A model generated the notes under the pieces. That model made no database searches. It saw nothing but the letters and a program-made list of their open reading frames with translations, and was not told where the DNA came from. The position numbers were made by a program, and so were the translations under genes. From Pseudomonas sp. R5(2019) (GTDB lineage: Bacteria; Pseudomonadota; Gammaproteobacteria; Pseudomonadales; Pseudomonadaceae), in the NCBI RefSeq assembly GCF_009905435.1, contig NZ_JAAAMT010000009.1, positions 87,813-151,812 on the forward strand: 64,000 nucleotides of DNA. The letters are read 5' to 3'. Within the stretch, counting starts at the first letter, position 1. The number at the start of each line of letters is the position of its first letter. Of this stretch, positions 43,110-51,544 are shown piece after piece.

Positions 43110-44327
43110 CTATGTCTGACTGTCGCGCTCATCCTCTTCTTTCTGTGTGCTCCAGCGCAGCGGTGCGAGCAGCAGCAAAAACGTCATGCCCACCAACGTT
43201 GCCGGCCCAACGATAAAAAAGACCAGGCTGGCAACAAGCCCGGAAACGGCATCACCTATCACCGCCGTGAAGTAGTACAGCGAAAAATTTCTACCGACTT
43301 CGCTCTGGTTGGAGAGGTATTGAATGTTCGTAACGATAGCGATGTCGACAAAAGCGCCCACAAAGCCCACAAAAAATAAAACAATCAATGCTATCCAAAT
43401 GTTGAGCTCGAACAAAACGGCTGCCAGAAAAAACAAAATCCCATACAGCATCCAATACTTGAAGACGGACCGTGCCGTTGTGACCTTGTTAAGCCTTTCA
43501 TACAACGTACCGCCTAACACTGTACCCACGGCCATCAAGGAAAACACATAACCTACTGCCGCCTCTGAATGAAAGTGTTCCAACACCGATGCAGGTAATA
43601 TGAAGCGCAATAGGGAAGTGGCAAACATGGCGCAGATAGTTGTGCAGCAGATTACCCTGAACAAGGGTGTGTTGACCTCACGAAGATGAGCGACAGCACT
43701 GGCAGTTTCCCTTATAAGGGCAAGGCAATTGAAGGGAGCGGTCTCCCGTTTGCTGCGGGCCGAGAGTGTTGACAATGAGACAGTGGATAATAATAAAAAA
43801 GCCGCAAAAAACAAGAATGTGAAATGGGGTGATATTAATAGCGTGATGAGTGAAAAAATGAGAGGCCCGAGGATGGAAGAGGCGTCCTCGATAACCTGTA
43901 CGCCACTGTTTGCCGAAGACAGATCCTCCTTTTTCAGGATGTCCGGAAAGTAGGCGCGAAAGGTCGGGACGTATAAACAGTCCAGCGCAGTCATTACCAT
44001 GGCCGCTGCGACGATGGCGATGATATTCGCTTGTGAAAACTGGAATATAGCAAAAAACAAGAGTGCGATAAGGCACTTCAAAAACTCGACGACGACGAGG
44101 GTTCGTTTCTTACTGAGATTGTCAGCTAGCCAACCACCCAGAGGTGAGAATAACGCGCTCGGCAAATACCGCAGAAAATACACGAGGCCAATCAGCAAAA
44201 TATCCGCCTTGACCAAAGTAACCACGGCGACCGCGAAAGCAGTTTCAAACGCAAACTCTCCGCACTTTGACAAGAAATAGGCAGACGAAAGGGTTTTGGT
44301 GCTGGAGTTTAATGCCAGTGCTTGCAT
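43110..44327 (-). CDS. MFS exporter (EntS-like)
   Basis: The 405-residue inner-membrane carrier has about 12 helices and the MFS motif A region GGWLADNLSKKRTLVV near residue 62. It belongs by look to the MFS_3 group that includes the enterobactin exporter EntS. Composition is less GC-rich than core genes and similar to that of the ATP-grasp cassette at 36073-39818. It lies on the far side of the siderophore receptor, on the same strand as that cassette. It is flanked by DnaA-box repeats on its 3' side and by the tandem duplication on its 5' side. Export of a metabolite made by the cassette is plausible but not shown. Confidence 0.82.
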   Translation of the reverse strand: MQALALNSSTKTLSSAYFLSKCGEFAFETAFAVAVVTLVKADILLIGLVYFLRYLPSALFSPLGGWLADNLSKKRTLVVVEFLKCLIALLFFAIFQFSQANIIAIVAAAMVMTALDCLYVPTFRAYFPDILKKEDLSSANSGVQVIEDASSILGPLIFSLITLLISPHFTFLFFAAFLLLSTVSLSTLSARSKRETAPFNCLALIRETASAVAHLREVNTPLFRVICCTTICAMFATSLLRFILPASVLEHFHSEAAVGYVFSLMAVGTVLGGTLYERLNKVTTARSVFKYWMLYGILFFLAAVLFELNIWIALIVLFFVGFVGAFVDIAIVTNIQYLSNQSEVGRNFSLYYFTAVIGDAVSGLVASLVFFIVGPATLVGMTFLLLLAPLRWSTQKEEDERDSQT

Positions 44328-44669
44328 GCTTACATTGCCTTCTTGGCTCGTCTATCGGCACAAAGTCTATGGGTGGGGTTTCCTGGGGACAAGTTCATGA
44401 CTGGCGAAGCAAGGTGTAGGTAGTTTCCCAAATTGGATCACTATGCAAGCGGGTAATGGAGATCTTTTAGAGGATTGCAGAAGTAATTCAGTAGGAATAA
44501 TGATCCGTCAGTTAATACCGCGGTGAATGCTTCGCGAGCAAGCTCGGCTCCTACAGGACCGCGTTAATCCCAGCATCACCGCATCCAGGTAGGAGCCGAG
44601 TTCGTCGGGGCGCCGAACCGTCGCGATATAGGCGACGCGGTGCGTCTGACCGACTACCGAACGCTGCAC

Positions 44670-44987
44670 TCAACCAGTGGGCGGCTTGTCATACAAAGCC
44701 TCAATCGCATCCAGCAGCGAATCGACCAACGCCTTGGCCAGTTCCGCCGAATGCACGGTCGACCAGATCATTCCGCGTCCTTCTTCATTGGTATGCCTGA
44801 CAGCTTGATTAGAAGTATCCAGCACACATTTGAGATAGAGGGACGCATGAGTCAGCGCGTCTTCGATATCGACACCACCCACCACGGCAAACAGAGGCCC
44901 ATGCGGAGCGTCGCATGAGCCGAACGGGGTGGTGACGGTTTTGAGGGTAGTGAAGGAATGGGGTGGATCGGGAACACGCTTTTTCAT
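44670..44987 (-). CDS. DUF3077-like small protein, copy A
   Basis: The 105-residue protein starts MKKRVPDPPHSFTTLKTVTT. It has the DUF3077-type middle LFAVVGGVDIEDALTHASLY then LKCVLDTSNQAVRH, and a helical C-terminus LAKALVDSLLDAIEALYDK. It is almost identical to the copy at 45646-45963, differing at a handful of residues. Upstream in-frame extension covers the conserved leader and is not favoured. Such small proteins are multiplied across Pseudomonas genomes, with no known role. Survival of an intact frame in both copies suggests selection or a recent duplication. Confidence 0.7.
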   Translation of the reverse strand: MKKRVPDPPHSFTTLKTVTTPFGSCDAPHGPLFAVVGGVDIEDALTHASLYLKCVLDTSNQAVRHTNEEGRGMIWSTVHSAELAKALVDSLLDAIEALYDKPPTG

Positions 44988-45192
44988 ATCAAAGTCCACG
45001 GTTGGGCGTCGCCCGCTCGTTTCCACACGATTGGGTGACAGCTGTACGCGGGGTGGAAAACCGGTGTGGACAAGCCCGGCAGGGCCAAAGCCCTCCCGCG
45101 CACAGCCGCCATTAAACGGCAGGCAATGCGCAAAAATGCGCAAGCTGGCCGCAGGCTCGTGCAGCAATCCACAGCCGGGTTTCCACACCCGA

Positions 45193-45210
45193 TCGCTGAA
45201 CATTCAGCGA
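45193..45210. promoter_or_regulatory. 18-bp palindrome upstream of the DUF3077-like gene, copy A
   Basis: TCGCTGAA-CA-TTCAGCGA lies about 205 bases upstream of the gene start, in a leader conserved between the copies. The gap 44988-45645 otherwise holds this leader, DnaA-box repeat copy 3 and a REP core. An operator or an RNA hairpin would both fit. Confidence 0.45.
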
Positions 45211-45349
45211 CCGAAAAAGCCTAAGGGTGGGCGGTCCCATGGACAAGTTCATGGCTGGCGACGCGGGTTGTAGGGTATTTCCTGGCAGCAGGACTATGCG
45301 AGAGGCTTATAGAAGTAAAGTAGAGGATTAGGGAATTACTTCTGTAGGA

Positions 45350-45468
45350 ATAGTCGGTTACCTACCTTACCCACAATTCCAGTGGGCCTGCCTGTGGATA
45401 ACATGTAGACCGATGGCGCTAGCCTCCGGTCTGTCTGGGTTAAACCGGAGTTGATCGAATTTTGTACA
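45350..45468. repeat. DnaA-box repeat, copy 3
   Basis: TTACCCACA at 45367-45375 and TGTGGATAA at 45393-45401, 17 bases apart, then an inner stem CTCCGGT/ACCGGAG, then TTTTGTACAGG. It is almost identical to copy 4. Confidence 0.85.
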
Positions 45469-45645
45469 GGCGCCTTCTTGCTGTCAGTCATACCGCGGTG
45501 AATTCTTCGCGAGCAAGCTCGGCTCCTACAGGATCGCGTTAATCCCAGCATCACTGCAATCCAGGTAGGGGCCAAGCTTGTCGGGGCGCCGAATCGTCGC
45601 GATATAGGCGACGCGGTGCATCTGACCGACTACCGAACGCTGCTA

Positions 45646-45963
45646 TCAACCAGTGGACGGCTTGTCATATAAAGCTTCAATCGCATCCAGCAGCGAATCG
45701 ACCAACGCCTTGGCCATTTCCGCCGAATGCACGGTCGACCAGATCATTCCGCGTCCTTCTTCATTGGTATGCCTGACAGCTTGATTAGAAGTATCCAGCA
45801 CACATTTGAGGTAGAGGGACGCGTGAGTCAACGCGTCTTCGATATCGACACCACCCACCACGGCAAACAGAGGCCCATGCGGAGCGTCGCATGAGCCGAA
45901 CGGGGTGGTGACGGTTTTCAGGTTAGTGAAGGAATGGGGTGGATCGGGAACAAGCTTTTTCAT
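45646..45963 (-). CDS. DUF3077-like small protein, copy B
   Basis: The 105-residue protein starts MKKLVPDPPHSFTNLKTVTT and is otherwise nearly the same as copy A, with IEDALTHASLYLKCVLDTSN and a C-terminus MAKALVDSLLDAIEALYDKP. Substitutions are few and conservative (for example R4L and T13N near the start). It lies in the second duplication unit, 975 bases on. The function is unknown. Confidence 0.7.
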   Translation of the reverse strand: MKKLVPDPPHSFTNLKTVTTPFGSCDAPHGPLFAVVGGVDIEDALTHASLYLKCVLDTSNQAVRHTNEEGRGMIWSTVHSAEMAKALVDSLLDAIEALYDKPSTG

Positions 45964-46156
45964 GTCATTTACTCGCGGTTGGCGCCATCCGCTCGTTTCC
46001 ACACGATTGGGTGATAGCTGTACGCGGGGTGGAAAACCGGTGCGAGTGTCCCGGCAGGACCGAAGCCCTCCCGCGCACAGCCATCATTAACTGACATGCC
46101 ATAAGGCACGCCAACCATGGGCTGCTACACGCTCGCCGCCGGGTTTCCACACCCGA

Positions 46157-46174
46157 TCGCTGAACATTCAGCGA
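46157..46174. promoter_or_regulatory. 18-bp palindrome upstream of the DUF3077-like gene, copy B
   Basis: Exact second copy of TCGCTGAA-CA-TTCAGCGA in the leader of copy B. The gap 45964-46690 contains this leader, DnaA-box repeat copy 4 and REP cores; no other gene was seen. Confidence 0.45.
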
Positions 46175-46313
46175 CCGAAAAAGCCTAAGGGTGGGCGGTC
46201 CCATGGACAAGTTCATGGCTGGCGACGCGGGTTGTAGGGTATTTCCTGGCAGCAGGACTATGCGAGAGGCTTATAGAAGTAAAGTAGAGGATTAGGGAAT
46301 TACTTCTGTAGGA

Positions 46314-46432
46314 ATAGTCGGTTACCTACCTTACCCACAATTCCAGTGGGCCTGCCTGTGGATAACATGTAGACCGATGGCGCTAGCCTCCGGTCTGCCT
46401 GGGGTAAACCGGAGTTGATCGAATTTTGTACA
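46314..46432. repeat. DnaA-box repeat, copy 4
   Basis: TTACCCACA at 46331-46339 and TGTGGATAA at 46357-46365, again 17 bases apart, followed by CTCCGGT/ACCGGAG and TTTTGTACAGG. This ends duplication copy B. Confidence 0.85.
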
Positions 46433-46453
46433 GGCGCCTTCTTCCTGTCAGTG

Positions 46454-46580
46454 ATACCGCGGTGAATTCTTCGCGAGCAAGCTCGGCTCCTACAGGGACC
46501 GCGTTAATGCCAGCATCACCGCACCCAAGTAGGAGCCGAGCTCGCTCGCGATATAGGCGCCACGGTGTGTCTGAACGACC
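46454..46580. repeat. Truncated third unit of the tandem duplication
   Basis: The unit start (ATACCGCGGTGAATTCTTCG) with its REP cores (CGAGCAAGCTCGGCTCCTAC and TAGGAGCCGAGCTCGCTCGC) recurs here and then stops before the DUF3077-like gene. Confidence 0.75.
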
Positions 46581-46690
46581 GCGAACGCCTGCTCAGCAGG
46601 CCCGGCTCTTGATTACATCCGATACCCGCCCCCCGGCGTACCTTCATGCAAATCTACCCAGCGAGTATGTTCGCGACTTGCTTCGAGGCC

Positions 46691-47566
46691 TCACCCCAAA
46701 AACGCCCCCCGATATTCCCCCGGCGTCACCCCCAACCCCTGCCGAAACCGATTCGCAAAATGACTCGCACTGGCAAACCCGCACGCCAACGCCACCTCAC
46801 CCAACGGCAAACTGCCGTACCGCAGCAAATGCCTGGCCCGAGCAAGCCGGCGAGCCAGAACGTATTGGTGTGGCGGCAGGCCGAAGCTTGTGCGGAACAT
46901 GCGGGCAAAGTGGTATTCGGAAAGGCTACACAGCCCGGCCAGTTGCCCAAGGCTGAGCGGTTGGTCCAGCTGCATTTCGATAAAGTCCACCAACTGGCGC
47001 CGTTGGTGCGCCGCCAGGCCGCCTTTGAGTTTGAGGCCCTGGCGAATGCCGACCTGGCTGAGCAGGGCATGGCCGAGCAGTTCGTGGGCCAGGCTGCTGG
47101 TGAGCACCCGCTCGCCCGGCTCGTTCCAGTTCAGGTTGATCAACTGGTTAAAACGCTGGGTTTGCACCGGGTCGTCGAGGAAGGTGGCTTCGCGCAGTTG
47201 CAGTTCCCGGGGTTCGCGGTCGAGCAGGCCGATGCAGCCCAGGGCGAATTGTTCCTGGCTGAAGTACAGGTGCACCAGGCGGATCTTGCCGTTGATGATC
47301 CACGCCGATTCATGCCCGGCTGGCAACACGCAGAGTTTGCCCGGTGCGCCTTTGCTGGCCGGGCTTTCGCGGCGAAAGGTCTCGGTGCCGCCGTCGATGT
47401 AGCACGACAGCGTGTGGTGGCTCGGCGCCTGGTAGTCGCGGGCGTCGTGGTGGTTGTTCCACAAGGCCGCGCCCATGCCGTCGCCCAACTCGGCGCTGTG
47501 CTCAAGGCGAGCATTGGGCGAGCTGTTCAAGGATTGGAAGACTTGTAGTTGGGCCAGGTTGGTCAT
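46691..47566 (-). CDS. AraC-family transcriptional regulator
   Basis: The 291-residue regulator has an N-terminal cupin-like sensor (about 15-170) and two C-terminal helix-turn-helix motifs at about 190-285 (LSLGQLAGLCSLSEYHFARM and LPLGEVALACGFASASHFAN, with the RFRQGLGVTPGEYR end). The ATG at 47566 was preferred over that at 47572 because GAGG then lies 8 bases upstream. It is divergent from the EamA exporter by 133 bases, so it probably controls it. Confidence 0.88.
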   Translation of the reverse strand: MTNLAQLQVFQSLNSSPNARLEHSAELGDGMGAALWNNHHDARDYQAPSHHTLSCYIDGGTETFRRESPASKGAPGKLCVLPAGHESAWIINGKIRLVHLYFSQEQFALGCIGLLDREPRELQLREATFLDDPVQTQRFNQLINLNWNEPGERVLTSSLAHELLGHALLSQVGIRQGLKLKGGLAAHQRRQLVDFIEMQLDQPLSLGQLAGLCSLSEYHFARMFRTSFGLPPHQYVLARRLARARHLLRYGSLPLGEVALACGFASASHFANRFRQGLGVTPGEYRGAFLG

Positions 47567-47699
47567 GGGCATTACCTCAGGGCTCATCCTACTCCGAGCA
47601 CCAGGCCCTGCCAGCAGCGCCAAGGAAAAAAGCGCAAGTTTGTGCAAGTCGAAAATTTCGATGGCAAAGACACTGAAGGCTCTGTGGAGGAGCCTGAGT

Positions 47700-48614
47700 A
47701 TGAACCTGTCTTTGTATCTGTTGACCGTCCTGATCTGGGGCACCACCTGGATCGCCCTGAAATTGCAGCTGGGCGTGGTCGAGATTCCGGTGTCGATCGT
47801 TTATCGCTTTGGCCTGGCCGCGCTGGTGCTGTTTGTGATTCTGCTTATCGGCCGCCGCCTGCAGCCGATGAATCGGCGCGGGCACCTCATTTGCCTGGCA
47901 CAGGGGCTGTGCCTGTTCTGCGTGAACTTCATGTGCTTCCTCACCGCCAGTCAGTGGATCCCCAGCGGCTTGATCGCAGTGGTGTTTTCCACCGCCACCT
48001 TGTGGAATGCGCTCAATGCCCGGGTGTTTTTCGGCCAGAAAATCGCAGCCAACGTACTGGGTGGCGGTGCACTCGGGCTGTGTGGGCTTGGCCTGTTGTT
48101 CTGGCCTGAACTGGCCGGGCATGCGGCCAGCCGTGAAACGGTGATCGGGCTGGCCCTGGCCCTGTTTGGCACCCTGTGTTTCTCGGCGGGCAACATGCTG
48201 TCGAGCCTGCAGCAAAAGGCGGGCCTCAAGCCGTTGACGACCAACGCCTGGGGGATGCTCTACGGCGCGTCGATGCTGGCGGTGTACTGCGTGGTCAGCA
48301 GCATTCCATTCGCGATGGAGTGGAATACCCGCTATGTCGGCTCACTGCTGTACCTGGTGATCCCGGGTTCGGTAATCGGCTTTACCGCCTACCTGACGCT
48401 GGTCGGTCGCATGGGGCCGGAGCGCGCGGCCTACTGCACGGTATTGTTCCCGCTGGTGGCGCTGAACGTGTCCGCGTATGCCGAAGGCTACCAGTGGACC
48501 CTGCCGGCATTGGCCGGGCTGGTGCTGGTGATGTTCGGCAACGTGCTGGTGTTTCGCAAGCCCCGGCCCGTACAGCCGCTGCCGCCCTTGCAGGGCAGTC
48601 TGAAACCGCAGTAA
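47700..48614 (+). CDS. EamA/DMT-family transporter
   Basis: The 304-residue membrane protein has ten helices in two EamA repeats (MNLSLYLLTVLIWGTTWIAL at the start; LLYLVIPGSVIGFTAYLTLV in the second). Family members export amino acids or other metabolites; no substrate is visible. The ATG follows TGGAGGAGCC. The AraC gene next to it reads the other way and is the likely regulator. Confidence 0.88.
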   Translation: MNLSLYLLTVLIWGTTWIALKLQLGVVEIPVSIVYRFGLAALVLFVILLIGRRLQPMNRRGHLICLAQGLCLFCVNFMCFLTASQWIPSGLIAVVFSTATLWNALNARVFFGQKIAANVLGGGALGLCGLGLLFWPELAGHAASRETVIGLALALFGTLCFSAGNMLSSLQQKAGLKPLTTNAWGMLYGASMLAVYCVVSSIPFAMEWNTRYVGSLLYLVIPGSVIGFTAYLTLVGRMGPERAAYCTVLFPLVALNVSAYAEGYQWTLPALAGLVLVMFGNVLVFRKPRPVQPLPPLQGSLKPQ

Positions 48615-48684
48615 GCGAGGCTCGACTACACTGGGTGGCGGCGGCGATCATGGCGGAGGGTGATTGCCCTCTTCATGAGGAGAC

Positions 48685-50190
48685 ATGATGGGCCGCAACT
48701 CACTGTTCGATCGGGTGCTGTCACCGCGTGAAACGCTGGTGCTGTTTGCGGTTGCCGCGTTCGTGTTTGTCTACCCCCTGATACTCGCCGACTTTTTCTA
48801 CATCGATGACAGCTGGCGTTCGCAGCTGGCCGGCACCGGCTGGCGCGAAGAGGGCCGGTGGTTCAATGAGCTGTTTTATACGGCGCTGACCTTTACCGGG
48901 GCAGCGCCGAATATCTTCCCCCTGCCGCTGTTGATTGCCACGCTGGCGATGGCTTTTGCCTTGCGCCGGCTGACTTTTCATTATTTCCCGCAGCCCACGC
49001 TCAGCGCCTGCCTGGTGGTGCTGCCGCTGTGGTACAGCCCTTATTTTCTGCAGAACCTGTCGTATCAATATGACGGGCCAACCATGGCCTTGAGCGTGGT
49101 GGCGATGGTCTATGCGCTGACGTTCCAGTCCCGCCACCGCTGGCTGCAGATACTCTGGCCAGGCGTGCTGATCGCCGTGGCCATGGGCTTTTACCAGTTG
49201 AGCCTGAATGTGTTTATCGGGCTGTGTTGCATCGAGGTGGTGCGCGTCGTCGTCGAGCGCCAGCCGCCGGACCGGGCCTGGCGATTGGCGCTGTACAAAG
49301 TGGGGCAACTGTTGGCCGGCGGCCTCGTTTATTACCTCACGGCCTACCGTTTCATGACGCAATTGCGGCAGGGCTTGCTGGGTATCCAGCCAGACCTTTT
49401 CAGCGAGTTGGGCACGCGCCTGGCACTGGTCGCCGCCCGCGTCGGCTTGCTGGTCAATGACGGCAACCGCTGGCTGTGCCTGCTGTTGGGAGTCGGCGCT
49501 GTTGTCGGCTGGCTCTGGGCAGTCTGGCGAATGCGCGGCCAGCCGCGTCTGCACAGCGCGGTGGCGCTGGTGTTTTACCTGTTGAGTCTGCCGCTGATCC
49601 TGGTCTGCATATCGGGCATCACCTTGCTGTTTCGCGACTTCAACGACGGCGCGCGGACGCTGATGGGCCTCTCCAGCGTGCTGGTGCTGGTGTTGTACCT
49701 GAACCACAGCGTGCTGCATAAAATTCAGCCGCGCCTAGGCTTGCTGCTGATCGTGCCGGTGCTCTGCCTGTTGTCCTTCAGCTACGCCTACGGGCGCGTC
49801 CTGAATGTGCAAAAAGAGCTGACCAACACCGTGTTGCAGCAGCTGAGCCACGACCTGGGCAGCCACCGCGAACTGCGCGAGGCGCACACGCTCTACATGC
49901 TCAATATTGGCACCACCGCGGCGTGGCTGCCGGCGGCCAGAGGTTCGAACACGCTGATGCCGGCCTTGAAGTACGTGCTGAATATCAACTTTTTTGTCCT
50001 CCCGGAAATGCTCCCCCGGGCCGGCTGGACCAACGTGATACAAAGCAACCCGCCTTACTCGGCGGCGCAACTGGCGCAGAATGGGTTCTTGCCACTGGTG
50101 CAGGGCAGGTTCTATGACCTGTATGCACTCCAGGGCGACGGCTACATCGTGATGAAGCCGGTGACCGACGCCGAGAGCTATCAGTGGTAA
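48685..50190 (+). CDS. Glucosyltransferase GtrII-type membrane protein
   Basis: The 501-residue membrane protein has about ten helices. The N-terminal loop ADFFYIDDSWRSQLAGTGWR carries acidic residues typical of GT-C-like, serotype-converting glucosyltransferases (GtrII, PF14264). Such enzymes take glucose from undecaprenyl-phosphate-glucose in the periplasm and add it to O-antigen. GtrA and GtrB genes follow 27 and 3 bases behind, which supports the call. TGAGGAG lies ahead of two adjacent ATGs (48685 and 48688). Confidence 0.82.
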   Translation: MMGRNSLFDRVLSPRETLVLFAVAAFVFVYPLILADFFYIDDSWRSQLAGTGWREEGRWFNELFYTALTFTGAAPNIFPLPLLIATLAMAFALRRLTFHYFPQPTLSACLVVLPLWYSPYFLQNLSYQYDGPTMALSVVAMVYALTFQSRHRWLQILWPGVLIAVAMGFYQLSLNVFIGLCCIEVVRVVVERQPPDRAWRLALYKVGQLLAGGLVYYLTAYRFMTQLRQGLLGIQPDLFSELGTRLALVAARVGLLVNDGNRWLCLLLGVGAVVGWLWAVWRMRGQPRLHSAVALVFYLLSLPLILVCISGITLLFRDFNDGARTLMGLSSVLVLVLYLNHSVLHKIQPRLGLLLIVPVLCLLSFSYAYGRVLNVQKELTNTVLQQLSHDLGSHRELREAHTLYMLNIGTTAAWLPAARGSNTLMPALKYVLNINFFVLPEMLPRAGWTNVIQSNPPYSAAQLAQNGFLPLVQGRFYDLYALQGDGYIVMKPVTDAESYQW

Positions 50191-50217
50191 ACCTGTCTCC
50201 TGCGAAGAGGCCACTTC

Positions 50218-50577
50218 ATGACCCAGTTGTTCGGCCGTTACTTTGCGGTGGGTTTGCTCAACTCCGGCATTCACTGGCTGGTGTTCCTGCTGCTGCATTG
50301 GGGCCTTGGCCAAGCCCAGGCCGTGAGCAACCTGGGGGCTTTTTGCGTGGCGGTGAGCTTTTCCTATATCACCAATGCCCGCTTCACCTTTGGGGTTCGC
50401 CCATCAGGCCTGCGCTATGTGCTGTTTATCGGCTTCATGGGGCTGGTCAGCCTGCTGGTCGGCCACAGCGCCGACCGCCTGACCCTGTCACCGTTGTTTA
50501 CCCTGGTGCTGTATTCGACGTTCAGCCTGGTGGTGGGGTATCTGTTTTCGAAATTCGTCGTGTTCAGGAGAGCCTAA
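50218..50577 (+). CDS. gtrA: GtrA-family bactoprenol-glucose flippase
   Basis: The 119-residue protein has four helices with the GtrA pattern RYFAVGLLNSGIHWLVFLLL, FSYITNARFTFG and FSKFVVFRR at the end. It is thought to flip undecaprenyl-phosphate-glucose across the inner membrane. It sits between the glucosyltransferase and GtrB in one operon. AGAGG precedes the ATG. Confidence 0.88.
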   Translation: MTQLFGRYFAVGLLNSGIHWLVFLLLHWGLGQAQAVSNLGAFCVAVSFSYITNARFTFGVRPSGLRYVLFIGFMGLVSLLVGHSADRLTLSPLFTLVLYSTFSLVVGYLFSKFVVFRRA

Positions 50578-50580
50578 GCC

Positions 50581-51519
50581 GTGAAGATTTCCCTGATCGT
50601 TCCCGTGTTCAATGAAGAGCAGACGCTTGAGCTGTTCTATCGCGCCGTACGGGATGAGCCGGCACTGGCCGGGCTGACGGTAGAGATTATCTTCGTCAAC
50701 GATGGCAGCACCGACCGCACCGATGCCATCACCAGGGCCCTGGCTCAGGACGATGACTACGTGCTGGTGATCAACTTTTCCCGCAACTTCGGCAAGGAAT
50801 CGGCACTGTTCGCCGGGCTGGAATATGCCAGTGGCGAGGCGGTGATCCCGATCGATGTCGACCTGCAAGACCCGATTGCCGTCATCCCGATGATGCTGCG
50901 CGAATGGCACAACGGCGCCGACGTGGTATTGGCCAAGCGCCGCGACCGCTCGGCCGACAGCTACCTCAAACGCCGTTCGGCGGCGATGTTCTATCACCTG
51001 CATAACAAGATCGCGTACACCAAGATCGAGGAAAACGTCGGCGACTTCCGCCTGATGGACCGCAAGGTGGTGCAGGCCATCCTGCAACTGCCTGAGCACC
51101 AGCTGTTCATGAAGGGTGTGCTGTCGTGGGTGGGTTTCAGGACGGTGGTGGTCGAATACGACCGCGCCGAGCGGGTGGCGGGAGAGAGCAAATTCAACGG
51201 CTGGAAACTCTGGAACCTGGCGCTGGAAGGCATCACTTCATTCAGCACCGTGCCGCTGCGCTTGTGGACCTACGTAGGCGGGGCGGTTTCGCTGTTTGCG
51301 CTGGGCTATGCGGTGTACATGGTGCTGGACAAGCTCATCAACGGCAACGGCGTGCCGGGGTACCCGTCGCTGATGACGGCGATCCTGTTTCTGGGTGGGG
51401 TTCAGCTGATCGGGATTGGGGTGCTGGGGGAGTACATCGGACGGATTTATATGGAGACCAAGCAACGGCCGCGGTATGTGGTGAAGAATGTGGTGGGGCG
51501 GGATCGGGTGCATCGGTAA
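50581..51519 (+). CDS. gtrB: Bactoprenol glucosyltransferase GtrB
   Basis: The 312-residue GT2 enzyme has [31 protein letters not shown] and IDVDLQDP for UDP-glucose and metal binding, and [20 protein letters not shown]. Two C-terminal helices ([19 protein letters not shown] and [20 protein letters not shown]) end it. It charges undecaprenyl phosphate with glucose on the cytosolic side. The start is a GTG 3 bases after the gtrA stop, behind AGGAGAGCC. It completes the O-antigen glucosylation operon. Confidence 0.92.
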   Translation: MKISLIVPVFNEEQTLELFYRAVRDEPALAGLTVEIIFVNDGSTDRTDAITRALAQDDDYVLVINFSRNFGKESALFAGLEYASGEAVIPIDVDLQDPIAVIPMMLREWHNGADVVLAKRRDRSADSYLKRRSAAMFYHLHNKIAYTKIEENVGDFRLMDRKVVQAILQLPEHQLFMKGVLSWVGFRTVVVEYDRAERVAGESKFNGWKLWNLALEGITSFSTVPLRLWTYVGGAVSLFALGYAVYMVLDKLINGNGVPGYPSLMTAILFLGGVQLIGIGVLGEYIGRIYMETKQRPRYVVKNVVGRDRVHR

Positions 51520-51544
51520 TTACATGGACTCGCCCACGATGGCC

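Larger units (their letters stand above)
44515..45489. repeat. Tandem duplication, copy A (about 975 bp)
   Basis: This unit begins ATACCGCGGTGAAT and contains a REP core, a DUF3077-like gene, its leader, an 18-bp palindrome and a DnaA-box repeat. The next unit repeats the same order with high identity. Just upstream, 44344-44514 is a degraded copy of the unit end (GACAAGTTCATGACTGGCG and so on), so more copies once existed. Confidence 0.85.
45490..46453. repeat. Tandem duplication, copy B (about 964 bp)
   Basis: Second complete unit with the same order as copy A: REP core, DUF3077-like gene, leader with palindrome, DnaA-box repeat. Differences from A are scattered substitutions plus a small length change in the leader. 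Confidence 0.85.

Noticed and set aside
42711..46690. CRISPR or insertion sequence in the repeat island
   Set aside because: Repeats are far apart or tandem with identical content, with no transposase gene and no spacer-repeat rhythm.
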